Assembly: GCA_010093605.1 (NCBI GenBank)
Contig: MU004183.1
Coordinates: 806,001 to 870,000 of the forward strand
Source of the DNA: Lophium mytilinum
Taxonomy: Eukaryota > Ascomycota > Dothideomycetes > Mytilinidiales > Mytilinidiaceae
Length of the DNA stretch: 64,000 nt
Direction of reading: 5' to 3'
In this document: positions 48,137 through 59,569 of the stretch, in pieces
How the letters are laid out: every line of letters begins with the position of its first letter
Position numbering within the stretch: position 1 is the stretch's first letter
Translations under genes and position numbers: made by a program
Notes under the pieces: generated by a model
The model's database searches: none
What the model was told of the DNA's origin: nothing
What the model saw: only the letters and a program-made list of their open reading frames with translations

Positions 48137-50646
48137 TCATAGGACTCGCCTATTTCGAAGAGTGCCATGTGAGGAGGAGTTCTTGGTAGCCGCCGGTAGC
48201 TCGGGAGACAGCGGAGTTCTAGTATTCGTCCTGATCTCTAAGTTCGCTCTCGGAACAATAGTAGGAGTGCTGTCGATGTTGATAGAGGGCAGAGTAGGTG
48301 GAGATATAGTAGTGCCGGGAATGATGAGACCCTCTTCGTCATCATGCAGTAGCTTGCGCTCCTGCGAACATGTGTTGTCCGCGCAAGGGATGATCTGGAT
48401 ATCTCGCTGGAGTTCTTCGTGTGTAAGTCTGCGAGAGCTATTCACCCCACGAATGGCAAGCCCGCCGTCCTCGGTCAAATCAAACGGTCGCTTGGAAGGT
48501 GGATTCAGTCCTTGCCGTATGTCTGCCCTCTGTACCATGTCTTTCGGGGCTGCGAGCTTGTACAAAGCCTTCTGCGCTTGGAGCTCTGCTACCAACTCCA
48601 GAGGCCCAGCAGTTTTATAGAACGCATCATCAGTCAAAAGCACCCAGCCCGGGTCGTTGGGGACGATATCTTTTGGCCAGCACGGATTATCCCTAAGGCC
48701 CCAGTCGTTTTCCTTGGATGGAAATCGAGCGAAGTGTTTGTCGAACGTAATCTCGTAGACAGCTCGCGTGAATTGCGCATCAAATTCAGTCGTAGTTGTT
48801 TCTTTGCCGTCTTTTCCCTTATTCACCTTCTCTTTGCCTGGACGTATGAGTCTCACTAATTCTTCGTTTATATCACCGAACTTCTTTCCTGGAGGTGGCT
48901 TTTTTCGGGCGCCAATCGCCTTACGGATTTGACCGTTTCCAAGCCCGCCGTCTTCCTGAAAGGTCTTAGTACACATAGTAAAGGATGCAAAAGAAAGGTT
49001 ATAGGGTACCAAATCGCAGAAGCTAGTCCACTGCTGTGCTGCACCACCATTCTCCCCTGATGGGATATAACGAACCAACTGCGGCGCAACTACTCCAGGT
49101 CGATTCGCGTTGGGTGGATTGAAATAACCAGGCGGCCACTCGTCGCGTTCACACGCGAGCTTTTTCGGTTCTTTGCTGTCATGAAACATATATGACTTTG
49201 GCAAATAGTCTTCCCACCCTTTTTTGGCGTGCTGAATTCGCCAATCTCTTGTCTTCACACCGTTGACACGTTTGTTGTTATCTCTGCACGTATAAACGCT
49301 CGACATCCTCGCATCGTTTTGGATGGCAGAGTAGTAATGATAGCAAGCTTGAGAATGTTTGGCGAAATCGCACTGTTTTTGAATTGTCTTAATGATTGGC
49401 ATTGAATTGGTGATCTTCGTTACGTGCAAGCTTGCGTCGTCGCATTCGGCGTCGTTATCTATTAGACTACGTCATGACAAATTCGTAATGTCAAGTAGAA
49501 CACTTACTCAGCTGGTCCCCGGGTGCTCGTTTTTGTTTTTGTGTGCAAGCTTTGATGCTCGAGGGAGACTGGGGCCCTCCACTTGAGTGGGAACGATCGG
49601 TGGCTCTTGGAGGATTCGTAATGGCCGATGAAATGAGTTGAGAAGGAGCATTGGGACTGGAAGCAATTATGGCGGAAGTCTTCGGATCATCTTTTGTTGT
49701 CTTTGGCGGGGATTTGGTCTTCAGGTCGTTATTGGGGGATTCAGGTACAGACTTCGGCGCATTTGGATCGTTTTTCCCAGGCTTCCCGCCGCCTTTCGGC
49801 ACTCCAGGAGGTGGCTTGAAACCTTTCGGCAGAATAAGATCATTCGCGCTGTTGAGTACATCGAACCCTTTTTTCAGGTTGGGAGGGAGATGAGACGTTC
49901 CACAGCCATTCGTGAGCCAGTCTGAGAAGACTCCAGCCCCTGCTTCAGCAGCATCAACTGAATACGAGATCAGCTTAGCTGCTTCAATTCCGGCAACTTC
50001 ATTGAATTAGCGGGGCCATTCAATGTTTAGTCTTGATGAGGCTCTTACTCATAGCTCCATCAATCGCCTCTCCTACACCAGGAATGGCTAGCGATCCAAC
50101 CTCAACAACTAATTGCACCATTGACAATAGGATGTTACAGCCAATCTATATGACAGTATAAGAGAGAGAATTATTGGCAAAATACTATGGGTCTTACCTC
50201 AGCGATTACTGGCAAAGCCTCCATCAAAAGGTCTGCAAATTGATTGAGGAAATCGTTATTGCAAGAACACTGAGCACCGGCGACTTTGAGATCACCTGCA
50301 CAACAAAATCAGTCAATGAGCCTTTACAGGACATGTTATCAAGCCACGTACCGCTGACAACTTCCCACTTGATGTCCCCGCCCAGAATCATACATGAAGT
50401 TGATCCCATTTGGCCTGCAGCAATTGCTTTGGCTACCGCCTCTCCGCACACGTTGTTGCACTGCGAGATAGAAGTCTTTGGATCCGGAGGATCGAACACT
50501 GTGCATTTCATTGAGTTCTTATATTGCTGTACTGCCTGGTAGTGTGCATCGTCAATCGACTCAGGGGCTGCAATAGGAGCGGGGAGTGTGAAAGTATTGG
50601 TAATGAGCGAACTGAAGGTAAGAAACGAGATAATATGACGGCTCAT
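48137..50646 (-). CDS. Secreted NucA/NucB-like nuclease candidate
   Basis: Model: complement(join(48137..49458,49508..49996,50049..50145,50198..50295,50352..50646)), 766 residues; all four introns are 49-56 bases and in frame. A signal peptide (IISFLTFSSLITNTFTLPAP) leads into a Cys-bearing region (CNNVCGEAV, CSCNND), a hydrophobic stretch (IPGVGEAIDGAMIAGIEAAK) and a Pro/Lys/Ser-rich linker at about 210-320. The C-terminal part has CERDEWPPGYF (acidic pair 432-433) and, 25 residues on, VRYIPSGENGG. This resembles the (R)DEYP..  and IPxxEN signature of NucA/NucB DNases. The upstream Cys pair at QKQCDFAKHSQAC is likely a disulfide. A Ser/Asp-rich tail follows. It looks intact. Nuclease function is inference; the fold call is moderate. 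Confidence 0.6.
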
Positions 50647-51668
50647 TATAGAAAGGATGCGTTATAGATTTCAAAAAAGAGAGACGATAGCGGGATAGCG
50701 AGAGACTCGAAGAAGATAGAACCCGGGGGTGATCTGGAGCGAACGGAAAACTTGGCTGCCTCATCACGACCAGAACTAGCGGAATATATACCGACTCATT
50801 TCAGAATGCCATTGCTACAAGCCTTGCATGCTGGACTAACAATAGAGCATCACATCAACTACATGCATGCGGCGAGGTAGATTTTGATAGTGCCAAGGAC
50901 AGAGAGCCTCGAGGCGCGCGCAACGTCCATAAGATCTGGATGAGCTTGGAATGGGGTGCAGCATCTGAAGGAGGCGAGGGCTGTTGGGTGCCGTGGCGGT
51001 GTCGAGAGAGGTATGGGATCCCCTCAGCGCAGGGCGATAAGCCGGAAGTGGACAAGATAATCCCATTCGCAAGGATTGAAACGAGACGCTCCGGCAATTG
51101 GCATGAAATAAACTGCGGATGTCGGAAACCGAAGCAAATGGGGCTATGGATGGGAGACAGTCCTGGCCCTGATTCGCAGATGTCTGCGCCTGCTTGGAGT
51201 CATTGCCGCATTGGACGCAACATGAGAACCAACATCAGCACCCCGTCCATGATTACCAGGGCAGCTTTTTGCGAAGGGCTTGAAACCATTTCATCGTCTG
51301 GAACTGAGGATTGGATTTGGACGTAGGCGCTAAAGATGGCAGTTGGAATTATGCACGACCGGGGTAATTCGATAAAAATGGAGTGTCGAAACATCTCAGT
51401 CCTTAGCACTCTCGCGCGGTCCCTGGAATCTTCGCGGCACAGCAATAACCCATGGTAAATCATGTTTCAGCTTGGGAACTCCCCGGTGTTGTGTAAGCGC
51501 TCTGCCGGTGAATGCCCAGCCGCTGCGCCACATGGGCGCTTAGATTATGCTTGCCAAGCACCAATCGCGCTACCCCTACAGGAAGTTACACCATCTCATT
51601 TCACGAAGTACACAAGACACTACTCACCGACAGTCCCCCATATCCATTCTACTATTCCGCAGCTCAGC
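50647..51668. promoter_or_regulatory. Divergent region, nuclease-like gene and small-protein array
   Basis: About 1.0 kb lies between the start of the nuclease-like gene (minus) and the first small protein (plus), so they may share control. Plus and minus frames at 50836-51463 show no motif. The right end carries the 51484-51560 block repeated before the second paralog. Confidence 0.4.
51484..51560 (+). repeat. Duplicated promoter block, copy 1
   Basis: CGGTGTTGTGTAAGCGC and GCGCCACATGGGCGCTTA recur at 52723-52800. The block lies 185 bases before the first paralog's ATG and 179 before the second's. GCGCC..GGCGC inside it is a short inverted repeat. The shift of about 1,239 bases defines the tandem duplication unit. 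Confidence 0.8.
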
Positions 51669-52563
51669 ATGGTTACAGACGGAGCGCAATCATCGCTAGA
51701 GGAGCTAGTAGTAGCGATAACATCCTATTATGAGTTTCTTATCAGCTTCTACCTTCCTGCGAGTTCACTGAAGTTCGCTCCAATGGGAGGATGGCGTGAG
51801 TGCGAGCGAGGTTTAACTTGCCTTGGAGTCGTGAGGCTAACTGAGGTAAATTATATTTAAGCCGATATCCACCCAAGCTTCTTCGATCCCCCAAAATCAG
51901 ATACTATTATGGAAATTTTGCGAAATATCCCGTACATCGACGCGCGAGAGCGCCACGATAATCCGTTTCAGCTGTACGAAGGGTGCGAAGGAATGGATTA
52001 TACAGGCCACGAATTCCTCGGCAACGGCCCGCACGATGCTGAACGCGATCCGCTCACGGACGACGCAGAGGATATAGGTGTGGATATCTCGGCGCATACA
52101 ATTGTGCTTGCGGCGGCTCCGACGCGAGATGGTTGGCATTTTATTTTGCAAACCGAAGAAACAGATTGGATGATTGAGCTTTGGGATTTCCAATGCGATA
52201 TTTGCGAACGATACCCAGTTAAAGCATTTTTTGAAAAACTGAAGGAGAGGTTTAGGACGCTTGAGGTGGTGCGTATTATTTGAATATACGCTTGAATGTT
52301 CAACGCGTTAATAAGAATAGTATCCCATCGATCCTGAACAGGTAGTAATGGCAAACGGGTGTCCAGCTGCTGCGAACGCGGAGTATACCACAATGTTTCA
52401 TGCCTTCGGATGGCCAACGGCAGAGTATAGAAAGAAAGAATGTATGCGAGAAATTAAAAAGGCGTGGAACGAGAACATGGGTTTCTCTGATACTGACGAT
52501 GAGAATGAGAATGAAGCAGTTGAGAAGGAGGTGCGAGAAGGGAAAGAGGAGATGGAATTTTAG
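51669..52563 (+). CDS. Small acidic protein, tandem paralog 1 (possible SUKH-like)
   Basis: Model: join(51669..51795,51862..52268,52321..52563), 258 residues. The exon layout is the same as in the next gene, with a third exon of exactly 243 bases in both. Conserved blocks between paralogs: YYEFLISFYLP, GGWPDI then FFDPPKSD, the run NIPYIDARE, HTIVLAAAPTRDGWHFIL, FFEKLKERFRTLEVYPID, and the tail FGWPTAEYRKKECMREIK. No signal peptide or membrane helix is present, so it should be cytosolic. The strand pattern around VLAAAPTRDGWHFIL resembles the SMI1/KNR4 (SUKH) fold, but I cannot prove it. SUKH proteins are immunity factors against secreted nucleases in bacteria and are expanded in fungi. The C-terminus is very acidic (DTDDENENEAVEKE). 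Confidence 0.7.
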
Positions 52564-52722
52564 CTGTGTGTGTTTACAGCCTGCATACTTCGTAGATACG
52601 TGTGCCTCGTTGAGATTAGCGAAATGTCATATTGTTGCTATTATTGAAATTCTCGTGCGATCCATACTATTTCGCGGCACATCAATTGTCCCTGTCCTTG
52701 GCTGTTTGAAACTGTAAATCGT

Positions 52723-52800
52723 CGGTGTTGTGTAAGCGCCCCGACAGTGAATATCCGGTCGCCGCGCCACATGGGCGCTTACACCGGACCTGCCAAGCGG
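52723..52800 (+). repeat. Duplicated promoter block, copy 2
   Basis: Second copy of the 51484-51560 block, CGGTGTTGTGTAAGCGCC..GCGCCACATGGGCGCTTAC, placed the same distance before the second paralog. Confidence 0.8.
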
Positions 52801-52901
52801 CAGCCCCGATTCCTGCACGAACGGGACAAGTCACATAACCAGGACATCCGGGACACTTACCAAAACCCTCACATACTCTTCTTGATGTTCCGTTCATCAG
52901 C

Positions 52902-53803
52902 ATGACCTCGCCTCAATCAACATACTCCCGAGATGAGACGATAGCGGCCGTGCAGTCTTTCTATGACTTCTTAGTAGAATTCTACCTTCCCCCCAATGCT
53001 ATCAAGCACCCGCCTCCAGGTACAGGGGACCCAAAGATCCTCCGCAATAAGAGTACGCTAATTATTGCAGGTGGTTGGCCAGATATCGACCACGCCTTCT
53101 TCCGTCCTCCAAAGTCCGACGAAGTCGTCGATTTGATCAAGAATCTTCCCTTTGTGGACGCACGGGAGAGTGACGATGAGCCATATCAGGTCTACGAAAA
53201 GAGCAAGTGCGTGGACTACTCGGCCTTTGAAGATCCTGGCCCTGATGACTTCCATCCGTTTCCATTAGCAGAGACGATTGAGATAACCGAATCCACCATC
53301 GTGCTTGCAGCGCCAACAAGCCACGATGGGTACTGGTTCATCTTGGATGTGTCGACTGGGATGATGACGCTGGCTGAATTCGGGGACAATGAATGGGAAG
53401 AGTATGCGGTCCCAGATTTCTATGAGGTCATCAAATCGAAATTCCGGTCCCTCGAAGTGGTAAGCCAGATCATTCCTCCGTTTTGTTGGCTCCTTGAACA
53501 TTAGCTCTTTGGCTCCTTTCTCCTTTTGACTCCATGCGCGCCCGCTAAGGCTAGATGTAGTATCCCATCGATGCAGAAGACTTGGAGATGGCCAGCAGGT
53601 CCTCCGACACGGTCAATTCGCGCCTAAAAGCAATCTTCGTCGAACACGGCTGGCCGTCAAAGGAGTTTAGGAAGAAGGAATGTATGCGGAAGATAAAGAT
53701 TGAGTATAATGCAATGTATGGATGGCCGGTTCCCGAGGAGGACGAGGATGAAGAATCGGATGTTCAGGAGCTGACGAGTGGCATGGATGTTGTGGGCATG
53801 TGA
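52902..53803 (+). CDS. Small acidic protein, tandem paralog 2 (possible SUKH-like)
   Basis: Model: join(52902..53019,53071..53459,53561..53803), 249 residues. The first intron is 51 bases, a multiple of three, so the unspliced message would also stay open and add TGDPKILRNKSTLIIAG; splicing gives PPGGWPDIDHAFFRPPKSDE, which matches paralog 1 and is preferred. Shared blocks: LPFVDARESDD, STIVLAAPTSHDGYWFILDV, FYEVIKSKFRSLEVYPIDAE, and HGWPSKEFRKKECMRKIK. Two acidic stretches occur, DDFHPFPLAETIE and EEDEDEESD. Divergence from paralog 1 at protein level is substantial, so the duplication is not recent or has been under changing selection. Function is unknown; see the note on the neighbouring nuclease-like gene. 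Confidence 0.7.
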
Positions 53804-54137
53804 GAGAAGCCTAGCCCTTGGCACGCTACTAGATCCCCGAAACCCATCAGCGTGCCTATAGTGATTTCGGATCCGGCATTCTAAGGCGCCGATGGCTGCC
53901 GACGGACCCACACGTCTGCTCGTAAGGATGACCTGATACGCTCAATCGTGTAAGGTTGAAATATAGTGCCAAGGGGGCCTTATGTACAATCTCAGTTAGG
54001 CTGCTGTGCTGCAGCATTTACTGTGCCGCAGCATTTACCTCTGTGTACCGCCCTAAATAACCAGAAACATCTCTTTCATACAAATCTTTTGTGCGCTCCT
54101 TTTGCTTCTCAAGTAGTTCTAATTACTCATTCGCACC

Positions 54138-54290
54138 ATGGTCACCAATCATTTTCCCATCACAGAGACTGTGGCGTCCTATTACGAGTTCTCTTAGCTT
54201 GTACCTCCTCGCGAATGTAACCAACTACCCGCCAATGGACGAATGGTGTGCATACCCATCCCTAAACGGCCCACGCGCCATTAAGTACTG
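54138..54290 (+). pseudogene. Decayed third copy of the small-protein family
   Basis: MVTNHFPITETVASYYEF here matches the start of paralog 1 (MVTDGAQSSLEELVVAITSYYEFL, with a gap), and the DNA after it (GTACCTCCTCGCGAATGTAA, then ..CCAATGGACGAATGG) aligns with paralog 1 exon 1 to its splice donor. A stop follows the YYEF block and the later exons are not found, so this is a broken partial copy. It extends the array to three units. Confidence 0.7.
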
Positions 54291-54477
54291 ACTGCTATCT
54301 TCATAGACTTCTCTCCTAGATCTAATAAGCCGACAAGAATCCACAATTAGACGGCTTCGTGCTAGCAAATGGTTGCTTACCTGGAAAACATGATATGTTG
54401 CAGCACACGTGGACCTTTGAAACCTGACGTAGCTAAACACAATAAATGAAGTAGGTAACAAGGATCAGGTCCGCATA

Positions 54478-54509
54478 GAAGAGATGGAAGAGATGGAAGA
54501 GATGGAAGC
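54478..54509 (+). repeat. Short 9-base tandem repeat
   Basis: AGATGGAAG repeats three and a half times (AAGAGATGGAAGAGATGG..). It lies between the decayed paralog and the GT25 gene, with no assigned role. Confidence 0.7.
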
Positions 54510-54941
54510 TTTATCTATTCAAAATTGCACGCTTTGCTATGATATGCTGCGCTGATTGGTCTAGGGGATATATTGCGGCATGATACGCAAAAGCATCGAC
54601 TCCACAGACGCCTTACGGTCTCCCAGAGAAATCATCCAACATGTAGGGATCCAGATTGAAAGCAGACAAAGACCTAAGATGTACAAGAAATAGAGGAGGA
54701 CGCCCGTGGATTCGCATCCCGTGAGAAGGCGGCGACGTAGTCCGAGAACTGCGCGGCCTCTTGAAAGATAGCACGTCTGCAAGCCGGAGTGTTTCGCCTG
54801 ACGAACCAGTCCCAGGTCGGAGGTAACGCCATTCTCTCCGTAGGAGGGAAGAGTATATGGATGAATGGAAAGCCATATCGATCGTGGGAGTCCAGAAAAT
54901 CCCGTAGATGAGAACCGTAAATGCTGACCAGAATGCCGCAT

Positions 54942-56146
54942 TCAGTTTTTCTTCTTCATATCTTCCCAGTAGTTCTTCCCCAACAGCGCATCCAAATTCT
55001 TCCGCACGCTCTTCTGAAGTCCGAAACTCTTGCCGGCAGAGTTACCAGTCGATTTTATCTCCTCCGCATTGGTCACAGGGTCGTTGTCGCTGTCTTTGCC
55101 TCCGCCAACGCGCCACGCCGAGATGGCTGGTGGTGTCAAGGTATACCCGCTCACCTTGCCCTCGGCCGTCCGCCACGCGATTTCGAGATCGATGGGTGCG
55201 GCGAGACCGAGATACCCACCGTTGTGGTATAGCATCCGCATGGCGCCACGGTGAGAAAGCGAGTAGCCCTGCAGACAGAGCGGCTTGTAGGTCGGGGATG
55301 TAATACGCATCTGATCCATCTGGGTCATATTCCAGACCTGGGTGATTTCCTTCTTAAAGGTATCGAGGTTGTCTTCAAGCTTGGGGCCGTTGGGATCGAA
55401 GTAGGTCTGGTGCATATCCAAGCGTTCCATGTTCGGCTTGTTCGCACACTGGCCCATGAAGAGCTCGTCCCAATCGCATCCTGGGCTCTGTTCAGTATCT
55501 TGAGCTCGATTGGCTCCGAATGGAAGGCTTACCGTATGGGCACTCCTCGCCCCACCCCTTTTTCACGTCCTGGCCCCACCGAATCGTGTTGTTGTACTTC
55601 AGCTGCCAGTTCCAGAGGCCCATGACCTCGCGAATATTCATGTCCCAATCCACGTCGTCCTCGAGGATCAATGCGGAGCCCAGGTTGTTGTCGATGACAT
55701 AGCGCCAAGCGTTCGCATGTGCCCTCCAACACCCCAGACGCGAGCCACGCATCGCTTCAGGGAGTCCATCGGGCTCAGCCTTATGAGAAATCGTATCGCC
55801 GTCGACCTAAAGTCGTAATTAGCGTCCAGTCAGACAAAAATAGGCGGGCAGCCAAGAGCTCCCTTACCCCTTCGATCATCGTTAACTTCAGGCCGGACGC
55901 GGCGGCCATAAGCGAGAGCGCATCCTGGCGGTCTGTACGGAAGGGCATCGAGATGTATAAGATGGCGCCAAAGTCGAGGGTAGAGTTTGCGAGGGTCGGT
56001 GGCGGCGGCGTGCCCATACTGCTACGCACTCGGTTTGGTAGGTGGCCGTTGTTGAAGAAAAACAGCACGTAGAGGAGGAACAACACAGCGCCAAAGCTGC
56101 CGGCGGCCTGCATCAGGCGTGCCGGGTTCGTGGTGCGGAGTAGCAT
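54942..56146 (-). CDS. GT25-type glycosyltransferase, type II membrane protein
   Basis: Model: complement(join(54942..55480,55533..55806,55868..56146)), 363 residues. A short cytosolic start and one hydrophobic anchor (residues 14-33, AAGSFGAVLFLLYVLFFFNN) place the catalytic part in the Golgi or ER lumen. The core begins ILYISMPFRTDRQDALSLMA, then RLGCWRAHANAWRYVID and SALILEDDVDWD (acidic motif near 142-148), the order typical of GT25 (LPS beta-galactosyltransferase/collagen galactosyltransferase family). A second conserved block, CLQGYSLSHRGAMRML, follows. The tail has KSVRKNLDALLGKNYWEDMK. The sugar and acceptor are unknown. Introns are 52 and 61 bases; the acceptor CCCAG at 55481 was chosen because it alone restores GCDWDELFMGQC. 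Confidence 0.82.
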
Positions 56147-57355
56147 GGTAGACGGAAGTAGTCGGCCGGGTACGAGTCGCACGGGGAAAGATGGGAGGGG
56201 GAGGGTTCTGCTTTGTAGAGCGCAGAAGTTGTACGTCTCGTGGGAGGTTTTTGGGCGCAGCGGCTGATGATAACAACATGCAGCCCTCACTATGTATCAT
56301 TTCAGCTCACACCTGCAGTCGGGTGGCTGCGTGGCTGGCCGCGTTATCGCCCCTAGCTTCATCGCCATACATATTAAGGCACCGTCGTCCCGTCGTCCCA
56401 CACCGTACCCGCAACCCCAAATTCGTCACTGTCAGCGAGCCTCTGTGGAATGTAGCACCTGCAGCCGGGAATCCCCTCCAGTTCCACCCTCCCGACCCAG
56501 AGTAAATCTCACAGCTGTCGTGCTAATTGCCTGCCTCCGTTCCTCATGCCTTCGTCCAGCATCTCTAACGCCGGCGCCACATTCGGCGATCTGGTGTCTT
56601 CCTTCGTAAGCCTTTATCAGCTAATTTAGCGCTCCCGCAGGAAGTCGCCCCTGTACGGTGCCGCTGGCTCGTATACAAACGTTGTTTTCAATTTCGAAAC
56701 CTCAGCTAGCTGCATCCGGCGACGAATTTAAAGCATGTCCGTTCAACTCAGAACTTCGGCACCAAGTTTGGTAGTTGTGGTTCAAGCTGCGGCTCCGTGC
56801 TTGGTTTGGAGAGTCGCTTGACAAATTGACAGGCGTGGATTATCAGAGAGCGGCGATTGGCTAGAAGGAGACGTTGTCGACCTGGAAACGAGAGCGTTTC
56901 CCGACTGAGTGGGGTTGAATCTAGGGTTGTTCGGTGCAACGGGCCAAAGCATCTTAATTCGCGGAATAGAACATGCACTGTGGGGACCGGTGTCTGATCC
57001 GTGTTCTGTACAGTACAGTACCTAAAAAGACGATTTGTAGGATGAGTGAACAAGGACGTCTACGAAGCAGGAACAGTCGCTCAAGAAGGTCAATATGACC
57101 CAGACGTGTCGCTTGTTGAATTTCAGTTGCAAGCTCCACGGAAAGGTGCGATTCTCTTAGACATTCAAATCGAAGCCTTGTGTGAGACTCAATAGCAGGT
57201 CTTAGTGATCAACTTGATGCTCCATCTAAACATCGTCTGAGAACATCACTTTCTAGAATGTTTCCATACATGTCTACAAAGTATGCTGTGTCTCCGGCGT
57301 CAACGGCTTGTCTCCCGAAATTGACCTCATTATACTAGCTCCCGACTTCTCCAAC

Positions 57356-57391
57356 GTATCCAGCGTATCTAGCGTATCCAGCGTATCCTCA
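57356..57391 (+). repeat. 9-base minisatellite, four units
   Basis: GTATCCAGC, GTATCTAGC, GTATCCAGC, GTATCCTCA in a row. No function is assigned. Confidence 0.8.
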
Positions 57392-57782
57392 CGTCGGACA
57401 CCTACCAGCAATACGATCCAACAGCACCGAAGAGGCAGTCAGAGCATGAAGTTCGGTCCTGGGCTATTTTAAGAAGATGACAGCTGATGGTTGCGGTCGA
57501 TGCCGATGCCACCAGGGTGGCGCGATGGCGACTGGGGGAGCAGCAGCTGATGATGAATCAGCGCAGATCTGAATTGTTTACGGTTTTTACGATGGTGCAA
57601 GGCCCCTTTTTGTGTTGCATTACGTTCCACCCATTACCGGTAGCCAGTTCTTGGGAGTCGAGGCGAGACCCAGCACCAAGTGGGCAGCAAGGGATCTGGC
57701 CACTGTACCACGGAGCAGCCTATCCACGCTGCGATAACTGTCCTCCCATCAAGAGACGTCTCGCACCCTGAGCACACAGCAC

Positions 57783-57816
57783 CTCCATCTCCATCTCCAT
57801 CTCCATCTCCATCTCC
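57783..57816 (+). repeat. CTCCAT hexamer microsatellite
   Basis: About five and a half perfect CTCCAT units. It lies 450 bases before the GT34 start and is probably length-variable between strains. Confidence 0.85.
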
Positions 57817-58262
57817 TACAGTGAATGCTGAAATACATTTGCGCCTCTCCATCTACCTGCAACGACATTGCCACCCAACAATGACGGAAAATAAAATTGC
57901 TGACGGCATTGAGATGCGACAACGGCTAGGCCTGGAGATTGGCGGGCGGCGCGCAATGACAGGCCAGCCCAGCGCCCCCCATGCCCACGCCCCCTTCAGC
58001 TGGTCCCGACACTACTGCGCCATCGAGGGTAGACTGGCGTCGACGCATCTGCAAAAGGGTCTCAGTCCTCGTTGCACCCAGCTGAAGTCCTCTGCCCACC
58101 ATACCGCAATACCGCAAACGTCCACTCCACGCCTCGAGACGGTGATGAATCGGTGACACCCACTGTCTCTACCACCTATACGAAGTACCCGCCCGCAGCC
58201 TCTCTCCGCGCGCTGATCCGCTTGCCAACCTCCCTACTGCCTCAGTGCACTCCCCGTAAACA

Positions 58263-59569
58263 ATGCTGGGCTCCAGGTATTTACCCTCCCGCAACACTCC
58301 ATACCGCGACTGCGAACTCACAGTGTCTTTCGCGCAGGTTAATTCTCGGTGTGCTCACCGCCGCCTTTCTCCTCCTCGTCGTGAAGATCTATTCCGACTC
58401 TTCCTTCGGTCACCTCTCCTATTCTGACCTCCAAATATCGCCCGCCAACCCCAAATCACCCGACAAGGCACAACCGTCAGCATCAGCACCAGCATCGCCC
58501 AAGGCATCACAGACAACAGATAAGCCGGTGGACAAGAAGCCAGACGAGAAAAAGCCAGAAGAAAAGAAGCCCGAGGAGAAGAAACCAGAGGAGAAGAAAC
58601 CAGAGGAAGAGAAGAAACCCGAGAAGCCCCACGGCGATCGAGAAAAGGAAGAAGCGTGGTCCGGCGAACCCGGCTACTTCAAGAACAAGAAAGAATGGAA
58701 TTTCGACGCGCCCCTCGAACCCTCTGACGAAACCTTCAAGCCTGAGGAAATCCTTATCTTGACCGCTAGCAATGGCGGTGGACACAATGCAGCCATTCCG
58801 AACCTACTAGAACGCATATGCGAGGAGCGCGATAGCTACGCCAAACTTCATAACTACACCCACACCTGGCTCAACACGGATAAGTACGACGTGGGAGACG
58901 CGCACCCGGTAAGCTTCGTGACGCCGCTAGCAACATTGTCCTACGTTCCTAACTAATCCCGCACCTCAGGTCTGGGCCAAAATTCCCGCCATTGCCGACG
59001 CTTTCTACCAGAACCCCCAGGCCAAGTGGCTCTGGATCGCCGATTCCGACATCATCTTCATGACGCACTCCGTCAAGCTCGAGGAGATGCTCCTAAGCCA
59101 AAAGGCCATGTCCGAGAAAATCATGAAGGGCCAGACCCTTTTCAACGGCATGAAAGACGGCAAAAGCCACAAGACGAAGATCACTATGCCCGAAGAACCC
59201 AAAATCTCCAACCTCGATATTCTCATCACCCAAGACCACAACGGCATAAACGCTGGCAGCATTTTCATCCGCCGCAGCCAGTTCACGCGCTTTATCCTTG
59301 AAGCCTGGACCGACAAGTTGCTTATGGAAGACCACTGGTTGGGCAAGGAACAGGACGCCCTGAAGCATTTGATGCTCGAACACCCACTCATCCGCTCCCA
59401 CGTGGGTGTCTTCCCGCAGCGCATGTTCAACGCCTACGCCGTCGGTGGCGATAAGATGGGCTGGCGAGAGGGCGACCTCATGGTACACTTGGCTGGCTGC
59501 TGGGTCGGCGGTGATCATATCTGCAAAGAGCGATTCGACGAGTTCTGGGCTAAGCGGAAACTGGAGTAA
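58263..59569 (+). CDS. GT34-type glycosyltransferase (Mnn10/Gma12 family)
   Basis: Model: join(58263..58276,58338..58908,58970..59569), 394 residues. The 14-base first exon gives MLGSRLILGVLTAAFLLLVV, a compact type II anchor. An unspliced alternative from 58072 adds 89 residues with no known role. The stem (about 60-100) is a PEEKK repeat. The catalytic domain opens ILILTASNGGGHNAAIPNLL, has the DxD-like motif WLWIADSDIIFM (Asp220/Asp222), then ITQDHNGINAGSIFIRRSQF and, near the end, DLMVHLAGCWVGGD, all in GT34 order. The family adds alpha-mannose or alpha-galactose to Golgi glycans. The donor cannot be told here. The second intron (61 bases) has a CCTAACTAAT branch region and CTCAG acceptor. 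Confidence 0.85.

Larger units (their letters stand above)
56147..58262. other. Divergent intergenic region with two small satellites
   Basis: About 2.1 kb between two glycosyltransferase genes read apart. A 9-base repeat (GTATCCAGC, four units) lies at 57356-57391 and a CTCCAT hexamer tract at 57783-57816. A plus frame at 57680-58156 runs through the hexamer tract and is not supported as a gene. No other gene is seen. Confidence 0.45.

Noticed and set aside
50836-51463. Frames in the divergent region between the nuclease-like gene and paralog 1
   Set aside because: Overlapping short frames on both strands with no motif; more likely promoter DNA.
57680-58156. Plus-strand 158-residue frame before the GT34 gene
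   Set aside because: It contains the CTCCAT microsatellite (Pro-Ser repeats) and stops before the GT34 anchor exon; probably leader DNA.
58072-58262. Longer N-terminus for the GT34 protein
   Set aside because: The frame is open, but the spliced 14-base first exon gives a clean type II anchor of normal length; kept only as an alternative.
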